Source: Streptomyces sp. Tu6071
GTDB taxonomy: Bacteria > Actinomycetota > Actinomycetes > Streptomycetales > Streptomycetaceae
Assembly (NCBI RefSeq): GCF_000213055.1
Contig: NZ_CM001165.1
Location: 4,362,945-4,426,944 of the forward strand
Reading direction: 5' to 3'
Length of the DNA stretch: 64,000 bases
In this document: positions 1-7,597 of the stretch, in pieces
Layout of the letters: every line of letters starts with the position of its first letter
How positions within the stretch are numbered: position 1 is the first letter of the stretch
Translations under genes and position numbers: made by a program
Notes under the pieces: generated by a model
What the model was told of the DNA's origin: nothing
Databases searched by the model: none
What the model saw: only the letters and a program-made list of their open reading frames with translations

Positions 1-1275
1 CCGCAGGCCCTGCCGGTTCAGCTCCTCGGTCTCCGCGAGCGCCGGATGCCCGGCGGGCAGCAGGATGTCGGGGGCGCCGAGCAGCCAGCCGCCCTGCCCG
101 GCGAACGAGGCGCCCGAGTACTTGCGCGCCGAGGAGAACGGCTGCGCCTGCTCGACCCGCCAGCCGCTCGTGTCCGGGTACGCGTCGATGACGGCCTGGA
201 GGCTCGCGTTGGGGCGCGGGTCGGAGGCGCCGAGGGCGCCGAGCACCGTCGCGGCCCGCTTCTCGTCGCAGTGCCCGAGCGGGGTGAGCCGGGAGACGTC
301 CATGCCGCCCTCGGTGAGCGTCCCCGTCTTGTCGAGGCACACCGTGTCGACCCGCGCGAGCCCCTCGATCGCGGGCAGCTCCTGCACGAGGCACTGCTTG
401 CGCCCGAGCCGGATCACGCCGATCGCGAAGGCGACGGACGTGAGCAGCACGAGCCCCTCGGGGACCATCGGCACGATGCCGCCGACCGTGCGGGCCACGG
501 CGTCCTTGAAGCTGTTCTCCTTGACGACGAGCTGACTGATGACGAGCCCGATCGCCGTCGGCACCATCGCCCAGGTGACGTACTTGAGGATCGTGGAGAT
601 GCCGGAGCGCAGCTCGGAACTGACGAGCGTGAACCGCGAAGCCTCCTCGGCGAGCCGCGCCGCGTACGCCTCGCGCCCCACCTTCGTCGCGGTGAAGGCC
701 CCGCCGCCCGCGACGACGAAGCTCCCCGACATCACCTGGTCCCCGGGCCGCTTGACGACGGGGTCGGCCTCGCCCGTGAGCAGCGATTCGTCGATCTCCA
801 GGCTCTCGGCCTCGGCGACCTCGCCGTCGACCGGGATCTTGTCCCCGGGCCCGATCTCGACGAGGTCCCCGAGCACCAGCTCACTCGCGGAGACCTCGCG
901 CGAGCGCCCGTCCCTGCGCACGGTCGGCTTCGCCTCGCTGATCACGGCGAGCGAGTCGAGCGTCCGCTTGGCACGCCACTCCTGGAAGATGCCGATCGCG
1001 GTGTTGGCGACGATCACGTACCCGAAGAGGCTGTCCTGGAAGGGCGCCACGGCGAGCATGACCAGCCACAGCACCCCGATGATCGCGTTGAAGCGCGTGA
1101 AGACGTTCGCCCGCACGATCTCCCTGAGCGACCGCGAACTGCGCACGGGGACGTCGTTGACCTCCCCCCGCCGCACCCGCTCCGCGACCTCGGCAGCACT
1201 CAGCCCGGCGGCGGCCCCGTCACCGGCCCCCACCCCGCCCCCAGGCCCTTCGTCGGCCTTCACCCCATCCGTCAT
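1..1275 (-). CDS. CtpE-like cation-transporting P-type ATPase (3' truncated by window edge)
   Basis: This is the N-terminal 425 residues of a P-type ATPase; the 3' end lies outside the window. The ATG at 1275 opens a short Gly/Ala-rich leader, then paired membrane segments around residues 60-95, an actuator loop with LTGE at about 165, further membrane segments at about 225-270, PEGL at about 270 and the phosphorylation motif DKTGTLT with Asp315. The PEGL and KQCLVQELPAIEGLARVD surroundings resemble mycobacterial CtpE, a calcium-linked transporter, more than KdpB or heavy-metal (CPx) pumps; no CPC motif is seen. It should use ATP to move a cation across the plasma membrane; the cation is inferred. 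The neighbour across 174 bp is an unrelated FUSC gene on the same strand. Confidence 0.9.
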   Translation of the reverse strand, partial: MTDGVKADEGPGGGVGAGDGAAAGLSAAEVAERVRRGEVNDVPVRSSRSLREIVRANVFTRFNAIIGVLWLVMLAVAPFQDSLFGYVIVANTAIGIFQEWRAKRTLDSLAVISEAKPTVRRDGRSREVSASELVLGDLVEIGPGDKIPVDGEVAEAESLEIDESLLTGEADPVVKRPGDQVMSGSFVVAGGGAFTATKVGREAYAARLAEEASRFTLVSSELRSGISTILKYVTWAMVPTAIGLVISQLVVKENSFKDAVARTVGGIVPMVPEGLVLLTSVAFAIGVIRLGRKQCLVQELPAIEGLARVDTVCLDKTGTLTEGGMDVSRLTPLGHCDEKRAATVLGALGASDPRPNASLQAVIDAYPDTSGWRVEQAQPFSSARKYSGASFAGQGGWLLGAPDILLPAGHPALAETEELNRQGLR

Positions 1276-1449
1276 GGAACCGACCGTATGCGCTGATCAG
1301 GCCCGCCACCTGTCGGGAAGGGTGAAAACCTGCGTGACGCGCAAGATTTCCGTCTGTGGGGGGAGACCCCGGGGACGCGGGTCCATCCTCCGCAGTAGGG
1401 CTTGAGGGGGAGACGCGGACCGCGGACCCGGTGCGGTCCGCGGACCCGC

Positions 1450-3927
1450 TCAGCCCTGCCGCTCCGTCAGGCCGGGCGCCTCGACGCTCACCACCGGCGT
1501 GCTCGCCCTCGGGTCACCCGTCACCGCCGCTTCCGCGGTCGGCGCGCCGTTCACCGTCCCCCGCACCGTCACCACGGGCCCCGGCCCGCCGCGCTGGAGC
1601 AGCGGGGCCGTGGCCAGGTCGTCGAGGAGGTCGCACAGGTGGTGCAGGGGGAGGAGGGCGCGCGGGGCCCTCGCGCTCTCGGCGCGGGCCGCCTCCTCCG
1701 CCGCCCGGAGGGACGTGCGGGCCGCGGCGAGCGAGGTGCGGACCTCGTCCGTCGCGACGAGGGCGCGGTCCGGGTGGCTCGTCAGGTCGCGGGTCGCCGC
1801 CGCCAGGGCGCGGGCCGCCGCGGCGAGGTGGGCGCGCAGCGGCGTAGGCGTCGCCGTGGACGTCGCGGCGCTCGCGAGGGGCACGAGGACGCGCGCCCTG
1901 CGCGCCGCCGCCGCGTAGACGCGCAGCCGCTCGCGCAGGTACGAGGGGTTGTTGCGCCACACCAGGGGCCGCGTCAGCGGGCGCGCGACGAGCGCGAGCG
2001 CGCGCAGCCGGTGGTCCACCTCGCGGGCGAGCGCGTCCGGGTCGGCGTCCTCCACCGCCGCGCCCTCGAAGCGCAGCGCCACCCCTTCGAGCAGCTCGGT
2101 GAGCGCCCCGAACAGCTCCGCCCGCGCCGAGTTCACGGTGTCGCGCGTGCTGGTCGGAAGGAACAAGAGGCTGACGAGGATGCCGACGAGCGCCCCCGCC
2201 GCCGTCTCCTCCAGGCGCAGCAGCAGAAGCTCCGCCGAGAACTCGTGGAGCAGCGTGTACATCTGCGCCACCATGATCGTCACGAAGAAGATCATGTAGG
2301 CGTACGAGACCTTCACCAGGTAGAAGCCCACGCTCATGCTCACGACGATGAGCGTCAGCGCGAGCAGGCTGTGCCCGGTGGTGAGGTGCGCGAGCCCGAT
2401 GCCCGCGATGATGCCGAGGAGCGTGCCGAGGACGCGGTGACCGGCCTTGATGACGGTCTCGGAGCGCGTCGCCGTCCCGGTGAAGGCGACGAACGCGGCG
2501 ATGACGGCCCAGTAGTACCGCTGCTCGGAGATCGCCTTGCCGACGACGATGGCGAGTCCGCCCGCGCACGCGGCCTGGAACGCCTGCCGCGTCGAGAGCG
2601 GCACCCCGCGCAGCGGATTCCAGCCACGTCCGCGCGCGTGCACGTCCTTGGCGACGGACGGCGAGCCCGGCAGGTTGCCGAGGCTCAGCGCGACGGCCGG
2701 TTCGAAGCCGGTGTCGGCGGGCGCCGGCGCACCCGGCGCGGGCACGCGGCCGGCGAGCCCGGTGTACGTCGCCGCCGCGGCGGCGAGCTGTCGCGCGGCG
2801 GGCAGCGCGCCCCGTACGGCGCCCGGCGCGTCGGAGCGGCGCGACTCCAGGAGCGCACGGGCGAGGCGGCTCGCCTGGGTGTAGCGCTGGCGGCCGAGGG
2901 CCTGCGCGATGGCGTGCGCGGCGGCGCGCGGCCCCTCGGGCTCGTACGGCTGCCGCGCGAGCGTGTCGGCGGCGTGCGCGAGCGCCTCGACGGCGAGCTG
3001 TGCCTCCAGGAGGCGGCGGCGCAGCGCGCGCGCCGACCAGCCCTCGGGCAGCGCGCCCGGCTCGGTGGACCAGCCCTCGATGAGGAGCGCGGTCTCGGCG
3101 AGGCCGAGCTGGCGGGCGTGGAGCTCGCGGCGCAGGCGCTCGCGGCGGCGCGGCGACTCGGCGGCGAGGAGCGCCGCGGCGGTGCGGGCGACGGCGCGGG
3201 CACGGGCGCCGAAGGCGGCGCGCGCGTGGCGCAGCGCGTTGCCCGCGCGGTTGCGCAGGAGGGCGAGGCACAGGGCCGTGACCCAGGCGGTGGCGAGGAG
3301 TACGGCGACGAGCAGTCCGGGAAGCTGGGACAGCCGGGGGTGGAGGAAGGCCGCGAAGAAGTAGCCCATCCAGCCCATGAAGCCGTAGAAGAAGTAGGCG
3401 AGACCGAAGCGGCGCACGTACACGGCGGCGAACATCACGACGACGAAACCCGCCAGCATCGGCACTTCGTGCTCGGCGACGGCGATGCCGGGCAGGAGCC
3501 CGGCGAAGAGCGCGACGGGGAAGAACACGGCGATCCGCAGGTTCGCCGCGGGCGAGGGCCCGGCGAGGGCGTTCGAGCCCAGCATCGCGACCACCGTGCC
3601 GATGATCATGTAGACGATCATGTCCTGGGGAGCGGCGCCGCCGAGCCTCGCGTAGAGGTACTCGATGCCGAGCGCCCCGGCCATCGCGAGGCCCGCGACG
3701 AGGGCCGACCTGAGCCGTCCGAGGCCGGGGTCGGAGCCGAGGTGGAAGTCGCGGATGCCGTGGGCGGCGGTGCGGAGCGCGGAGGTGCGCGGTGCGGGGG
3801 CGCGACCCGCGGGGGTGCCGGGGGCCGGGGTCCGCGGCGCGGCGGGAGGCGGTGCCGCGGGGGAGGTCGTGGGGTGCGGGGCCGCGGGGGCGGCGTGCGG
3901 TGCTTCGGAGCGTATGCCCTCTGCCAT
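1450..3927 (-). CDS. FUSC family membrane protein (aromatic acid/toxic solute exporter-like)
   Basis: An 825-residue membrane protein of the FUSC (fusaric acid resistance/AaeB/YccS) type. After an Ala/Pro-rich cytoplasmic N-terminus of about 55 residues come two clusters of hydrophobic helices, about residues 75-220 and 430-560, each followed by a long Arg/Ala-rich cytoplasmic helical region. This is the duplicated membrane-plus-soluble layout of the family. Such proteins are thought to export aromatic acids or other toxic organic anions at the inner membrane. The ATG at 3927 has AAGGA about 8 bases upstream. The gene is divergent from a MarR regulator across 123 bp holding an AT-rich palindromic segment, so ligand-controlled repression is the likely regulation. 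The substrate cannot be told from sequence. Confidence 0.85.
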   Translation of the reverse strand: MAEGIRSEAPHAAPAAPHPTTSPAAPPPAAPRTPAPGTPAGRAPAPRTSALRTAAHGIRDFHLGSDPGLGRLRSALVAGLAMAGALGIEYLYARLGGAAPQDMIVYMIIGTVVAMLGSNALAGPSPAANLRIAVFFPVALFAGLLPGIAVAEHEVPMLAGFVVVMFAAVYVRRFGLAYFFYGFMGWMGYFFAAFLHPRLSQLPGLLVAVLLATAWVTALCLALLRNRAGNALRHARAAFGARARAVARTAAALLAAESPRRRERLRRELHARQLGLAETALLIEGWSTEPGALPEGWSARALRRRLLEAQLAVEALAHAADTLARQPYEPEGPRAAAHAIAQALGRQRYTQASRLARALLESRRSDAPGAVRGALPAARQLAAAAATYTGLAGRVPAPGAPAPADTGFEPAVALSLGNLPGSPSVAKDVHARGRGWNPLRGVPLSTRQAFQAACAGGLAIVVGKAISEQRYYWAVIAAFVAFTGTATRSETVIKAGHRVLGTLLGIIAGIGLAHLTTGHSLLALTLIVVSMSVGFYLVKVSYAYMIFFVTIMVAQMYTLLHEFSAELLLLRLEETAAGALVGILVSLLFLPTSTRDTVNSARAELFGALTELLEGVALRFEGAAVEDADPDALAREVDHRLRALALVARPLTRPLVWRNNPSYLRERLRVYAAAARRARVLVPLASAATSTATPTPLRAHLAAAARALAAATRDLTSHPDRALVATDEVRTSLAAARTSLRAAEEAARAESARAPRALLPLHHLCDLLDDLATAPLLQRGGPGPVVTVRGTVNGAPTAEAAVTGDPRASTPVVSVEAPGLTERQG

Positions 3928-3990
3928 CTGGTCCTTGTCGCTCGGGGAAGGAGGGCCCCGGGCGGGTCGCGGTGACGAGAACCCAGAGCC

Positions 3991-4030
3991 TGTACGTTAC
4001 ATATAATAACAAGTATCGTACCGATATTCC
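3991..4030. promoter_or_regulatory. AT-rich divergent promoter/operator between FUSC and MarR genes
   Basis: This is an AT-rich island in very GC-rich DNA. TATAAT at 4002-4007 is a perfect -10 hexamer reading toward the MarR gene. Two inverted repeats overlap it: GTTA/TAAC (3996-3999 and 4007-4010), and TATCG-TAC-CGATA (4014-4026), which extends to 6 of 7 matching bases per arm. MarR proteins bind palindromes of this size between divergent genes, so both are candidate operators. Confidence 0.55.
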
Positions 4031-4050
4031 TTACGGGGAGTGCCAGCAGG

Positions 4051-4539
4051 ATGACCGTCGAGCGCCAGCCGGACGGGGCCGAGCCGCCCCGCGAGGACCT
4101 CATCGACCGGATCGAGCGGCAGACCGCCTTCCTCAACCGCAACTTCGAACTGCTCCACCGCAGGTCGCGGACGCACAGCGAGATGGACCGCGCCGAATAC
4201 CTCATGCTCCGCACGCTCGGCGCCGCGCCCGAACCCCCCGACATCAACGCCCTCGCCACGATGCTCGGCCTCAACCCCTCGACGGCCGGCCGCCAGGTCG
4301 CCGCCCTGCGCCGCAAGGGCTTCGCGACCACGACCCCCGACCCCGCCGACCGCCGCCGCAGCCTCATCACCCCCACCGAAACGGGCCGCCGCCTGGCCGC
4401 GGAGGAACGCCTGCGCCGCCAGGAAGGCTTCGCCGACCTCCTCGCGGGCTGGGACGAGGAGGATCTGCGCCTGCTCGGCGAGATGTTCCGCAAGTACAAC
4501 GCGGCGGTCGCGCGGAAGCACTTCACCCGCGAGCCGTGA
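4051..4539 (+). CDS. MarR family transcriptional regulator
   Basis: A 162-residue winged-helix regulator. Residues about 50-120 hold the MarR core: EYLMLRTL, then a recognition-helix stretch (LNPSTAGRQVAALRRKG) and a wing with the family signature D-P-A-D-R-R-R at about 99-105. N- and C-terminal helices would form the dimer interface. The ATG at 4051 follows GCAGG a few bases upstream. Being divergent from the FUSC exporter gene with palindromes in the shared promoter, it most likely represses that exporter and itself, with a phenolic or similar ligand relieving repression. That link comes from context, not from direct evidence. Confidence 0.9.
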   Translation: MTVERQPDGAEPPREDLIDRIERQTAFLNRNFELLHRRSRTHSEMDRAEYLMLRTLGAAPEPPDINALATMLGLNPSTAGRQVAALRRKGFATTTPDPADRRRSLITPTETGRRLAAEERLRRQEGFADLLAGWDEEDLRLLGEMFRKYNAAVARKHFTREP

Positions 4540-4635
4540 GGGCCGCCCGCGCGTGAGGGCCCCACGTCGCGGGTGCGGCGGACCGGTGGCGGCGAGCGCT
4601 GGTGGGGTGGTGGGGAGGCGTCCGTGCCGTGCCCG

Positions 4636-4953
4636 TCAGGCCCCCTGTCGCTCCGCCGCGTGGCGCTTGATCGCCTCGTCGCGGCGGCGTACGTACCACG
4701 TGCCGAAGAGGCCGAGACCCGCCCCGGCCGCGCACGTCCACAGCCACCACAGGTGACCGTGGTCGTCGAACCAGCCGTAGAACGGGAGCTGGACGAGGAA
4801 GAGCAGGAACCAGATCCCCGTACCGATCGCGATCGTGGCCACGACCGGGCCTTCGAGCGGTTCCGGTGCCTCGTGCCGCGGCGTCCACTTCTCCATGGGG
4901 CCCAGCTTACGCGGCGGACGCGGGCGGTCCCCGGGCGACTCCGGCGCGTCCAT
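4636..4953 (-). CDS. DUF2530 family small membrane protein
   Basis: A 105-residue protein with two transmembrane helices at about 38-57 and 68-86, a W/G-rich linker (FYGWFDDHGHLWWLW) and a basic C-terminal tail (YVRRRDEAIKRH). It matches the actinobacterial DUF2530 family, which has no known function. The ATG at 4953 is preferred because AGAGG lies about 10 bases upstream; a second Met 19 codons in (4896) has no ribosome binding site. It is convergent with the MarR gene and divergent from the purine permease, a neighbourhood I recall from other Streptomyces genomes. Confidence 0.8.
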   Translation of the reverse strand: MDAPESPGDRPRPPRKLGPMEKWTPRHEAPEPLEGPVVATIAIGTGIWFLLFLVQLPFYGWFDDHGHLWWLWTCAAGAGLGLFGTWYVRRRDEAIKRHAAERQGA

Positions 4954-5187
4954 ATCCCGAGGTCACCTCTTGATCCACGCGACACGCCGTCTCAGTCCGA
5001 CTTGCGTTCTACGCGCGGAGATAGCTATTTCGCGTTCATGTCTTCATACTGAACCCGCTCGGGTGTGGCTGAGTTCTTTCGTAAGAATCGACAAAGCGAC
5101 CGAATTGCTCGACGGAGAGCGACCGGAAGCTCACGCGTCCCACCCGTCGTCCCCGTTGCTTTCGCTCTCCTGACCAGAGGTTTCCCC
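4954..5187 (+). promoter_or_regulatory. Leader/promoter region of the purine permease
   Basis: This lower-GC stretch between divergent genes carries the permease promoter. A small hairpin TTCTT-TCGT-AAGAA sits at 5074-5087, and AGAGG at about 5176-5180 is the ribosome binding site for ATG 5188. The segment was inspected for a purine riboswitch because of the downstream gene; no three-way junction with the conserved J/L sequences was recognised. Confidence 0.4.
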
Positions 5188-6645
5188 ATGCCCACCTCGG
5201 CAATCGCCCAGGACTCCGCGCCCGGAGGACCGTCCGGGGCCCCGCCCCGGAACGCCGTGGACCGTTTCTTCAAGATCTCCGAGCGCGGCTCGAACTTCGG
5301 TCGTGAGATCCGGGGTGGCTTCGCCACCTTCTTCGCGATGGCGTACATCGTCGTGCTGAACCCGATCATCCTCGGCAGTGCCAAGGACATGAACGGTCAC
5401 CACCTCGACAACGGCCAGCTCGTCACCGCGACGGCCGTCACCGCCGCCTTCACGACGCTCCTCATGGGCGTCATCGGCAACGTCCCGATCGCGCTCGCGG
5501 CGGGCCTCGGCGTCAACACGGTCGTCGCGCTCCAGCTCGCGCCCCGTATGACGTGGCCGGACGCCATGGGCATGGTGGTCCTCGCCGGTCTCGTCGTGAT
5601 GCTGCTCGTCGCGACCGGCTTGCGCGAACGCGTCATGAGCGCGGTCCCCAACGGGCTGCGCAAGGGCATCTCGATCGGTATCGGTCTCTTCGTGCTCCTG
5701 GTCGGGCTCGTCGACTCGGGCTTCGTCTCCCGCATCCCGGACGTCGCCCAGACCACGGTCCCGCTCCAGCTCGGCGGTGACGGCCACCTCAACGGCTGGC
5801 CCGTGCTCGTCTTCGTCCTCGGTGTGCTGCTCACCGTGGCCCTGCTCGTCCGCAAGGTCTCGGGCGCGATCCTCATCAGCATCGTCGCCATGACCGTCGT
5901 CGCCGTGCTCATCAACGCGGTCGCCGACATCAAGCCGGGCGCCTGGGGCCTGACCGAGCCGAAGTGGCCGGGCAACCCCGTCTCGACGCCGGACTTCGGG
6001 CTGATCGGCAACGTGAGCCTCTTCGGCGGCTTCCAGCACGTCGGCATCCTCACCGGCGTCCTGTTCGTCTTCACCGTGCTGCTCTCGTGCTTCTTCGACG
6101 CGATGGGCACGATCATGGGCGTCGGCGACGAGGCGCACCTCACCCGCGCCGACGGCTCCATGCCGGGCATGAACAAGATCCTCTTCGTCGACGGCATCGC
6201 CGTCGCCGCCGGTGGCGCCTCGTCCTCCTCGGCGACGACGTGCTTCGTCGAGTCCACGGCGGGTGTCGGCGAGGGCGCGCGGACCGGCTTCTCGAACCTC
6301 GTGACCGGCGGGCTCTTCGTCCTCGCGCTCTTCCTGACCCCGGTCGCCACGATGGTGCCCTCGCAGGCGGCGACACCGGCGCTCGTCGCGGTCGGCTTCC
6401 TGATCCTGTCGGGATCGATCACGAAGATCGACTGGACCGATTTCACGATCGCCATCCCGGCGTTCCTCACCATGGTGATGATGCCGTTCACCTACTCGAT
6501 CACGAACGGCATCGGGATCGGCTTCATCACCTTCACCGTGCTGCGGATCGTCGTCGGCCGGTGGCGCGAGGTGCCGGTCGCGATGTACATCGTGTCGGCG
6601 GTGTTCGCCTTCTACTACCTGATGCCGGCGCTCCAGCTCACGTAG
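5188..6645 (+). CDS. NCS2 (AzgA-type) purine permease
   Basis: A 485-residue polytopic membrane protein of the NCS2 nucleobase family, AzgA branch, which imports hypoxanthine, adenine or guanine by proton symport. Diagnostic stretches are FFAMAYIVVLNPIIL near residue 55, CFFDAMGTIMGVG near 300 and SSSATTCFVESTAGVGEGARTG near 345. About 12-14 hydrophobic helices span the rest. The open frame extends upstream to a GTG at 5065, but ATG 5188 has AGAGG at proper spacing and gives the normal family length, so I use it. A strong bidirectional terminator follows at 6664-6698. It is monocistronic. Confidence 0.92.
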   Translation: MPTSAIAQDSAPGGPSGAPPRNAVDRFFKISERGSNFGREIRGGFATFFAMAYIVVLNPIILGSAKDMNGHHLDNGQLVTATAVTAAFTTLLMGVIGNVPIALAAGLGVNTVVALQLAPRMTWPDAMGMVVLAGLVVMLLVATGLRERVMSAVPNGLRKGISIGIGLFVLLVGLVDSGFVSRIPDVAQTTVPLQLGGDGHLNGWPVLVFVLGVLLTVALLVRKVSGAILISIVAMTVVAVLINAVADIKPGAWGLTEPKWPGNPVSTPDFGLIGNVSLFGGFQHVGILTGVLFVFTVLLSCFFDAMGTIMGVGDEAHLTRADGSMPGMNKILFVDGIAVAAGGASSSSATTCFVESTAGVGEGARTGFSNLVTGGLFVLALFLTPVATMVPSQAATPALVAVGFLILSGSITKIDWTDFTIAIPAFLTMVMMPFTYSITNGIGIGFITFTVLRIVVGRWREVPVAMYIVSAVFAFYYLMPALQLT

Positions 6646-6663
6646 GAAACCGGTGAGGAGACC

Positions 6664-6698
6664 GACCCCCCGGCGCACGGTTCGCGCGCCGGGGGGTC
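6664..6698. terminator. Bidirectional intrinsic-type terminator
   Basis: A perfect 13-bp stem (6664-6676 with 6686-6698) and 9-base loop lie between the convergent permease and ribbon-helix-helix genes. There is no long T run, as is common in Streptomyces. Confidence 0.8.
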
Positions 6699-6758
6699 GC
6701 TCGTTCTCCGGGGCTCAGCCCGCTCCGCGCACTTCCCCGGTCCGCGCGCCGCCGCCCC

Positions 6759-6935
6759 TCACCCGTAGAACTTCTCCGTCTTCTCCACCGCGACCTTGAA
6801 GCGCTCGTCGAAGTCCTCCCGCACGAGTGTCCTGATCACGTAGTCCTGCACGGTCATGCCGCGGCGCGCGGCATGCGCGCGCATCCGGTCGAGCAGTTCG
6901 CCGTCGATCCGCAGGCTGAGCACATCGGTCCCCAT
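6759..6935 (-). CDS. Ribbon-helix-helix (CopG/Arc-like) small protein
   Basis: A 58-residue protein read on the minus strand from ATG 6935 to TGA at 6759. The beta strand VLSLRIDGELLDRM followed by helices with HAARRGMTVQDYVIRTLVRE is the ribbon-helix-helix DNA-binding pattern, close to antitoxin or plasmid-copy-control repressors. A short acidic/aromatic tail ends EKFYG. No toxin gene lies beside it, so it is either a solitary repressor or an orphan antitoxin-like protein. Start: only this ATG gives a full beta strand. Confidence 0.7.
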   Translation of the reverse strand: MGTDVLSLRIDGELLDRMRAHAARRGMTVQDYVIRTLVREDFDERFKVAVEKTEKFYG

Positions 6936-7099
6936 ACGCTCAGAATCACCGCACCGGGGGGCGGATCGATATTTTCCGGCCGCGACTCAATCGTACGGGT
7001 GAGTGCGGTCTTGCGTGCGAGTGTCCGGGAGGTGGCGGGCGGGTGTGGGGCAGGTCATGCCGGGGCAGGCTCCGTGCAGTGTCTTTAGTCAGAGTAATG

Positions 7100-7112
7100 A
7101 GTTACGCTAACT
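7100..7112. promoter_or_regulatory. Palindrome AGTTA-CGC-TAACT overlapping the MarR promoter
   Basis: Perfect 5-bp arms with a 3-base centre overlap a plausible -10 element (TACGCT, 7103-7108) and end 3 bases before the ATG. The message would be leaderless or nearly so, and a MarR dimer bound here would block its own transcription. Confidence 0.5.
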
Positions 7113-7115
7113 ACC

Positions 7116-7553
7116 ATGCTTGACCTCAGTCAGGGTGAGGACGCCGCTGCCGTCAGCGCACTCCGTTCCTCCGTGATGCGGCTCTCCCGCCGCATCAAGC
7201 ACCAGCGTGTCGACGAGTCGCTGAGCCCCACGGAGATGTCGGTGCTCGGCACCCTCGCCCGGTGCGGTTCCGCGACCCCCGGCGAGCTGGCGCGCAAGGA
7301 GCACGTGCAGCCGCCGTCGATGACGCGGATCGTGGCACTCCTGGAGGCGAAGGGCCTCGTCCGGCTCGAACCGCACCCGGAGGACCGGCGGCAGAAGGTC
7401 GTCAGCCCCACCGAGCGGGCCGAGACGATGCTCGCCGAGAGCCGGCGCAAGCGGAACGTGTGGCTGGCCCAGCTCGCCGCCGAACTCGACGAGGACGAGT
7501 GGGAGAAGCTCCGGGCAGCCGCCCCGGTGCTGGAGAAGCTCGCACACCTGTGA
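7116..7553 (+). CDS. MarR family transcriptional regulator
   Basis: A 145-residue MarR protein. Helix-turn-helix residues about 40-80 (LSPTEMSVLGTL, then ELARKEHVQPPSMTRIVALLEAKG) lead into a wing with HPEDRRQKVV, and an acidic C-terminal helix (ELDEDEWEKLRAAA) completes the dimer domain. Translation from ATG 7116 starts right after a palindrome overlapping the likely -10, suggesting a leaderless autoregulated transcript. The next gene, an MFS exporter 44 bp downstream on the same strand, is probably in the same operon, giving a regulator-pump pair. Confidence 0.92.
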   Translation: MLDLSQGEDAAAVSALRSSVMRLSRRIKHQRVDESLSPTEMSVLGTLARCGSATPGELARKEHVQPPSMTRIVALLEAKGLVRLEPHPEDRRQKVVSPTERAETMLAESRRKRNVWLAQLAAELDEDEWEKLRAAAPVLEKLAHL

Positions 7554-7583
7554 GCGAGAGGCTCGCGCACCCGTGAGCGAAAG
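7538..7583 (+). repeat. 23-bp tandem duplication across the MarR stop codon
   Basis: Units 7538-7560 and 7561-7583 match at 20 of 23 positions. The first contains the MarR TGA stop; the second copies the same stretch into the spacer and supplies part of the ribosome binding site for the MFS gene. Confidence 0.8.
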
Positions 7584-7597
7584 GAAGGCGAAACCCT

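Noticed and set aside
4954..5187. Purine riboswitch before the NCS2 permease
   Set aside because: No conserved purine-aptamer loops or three-way junction could be traced.
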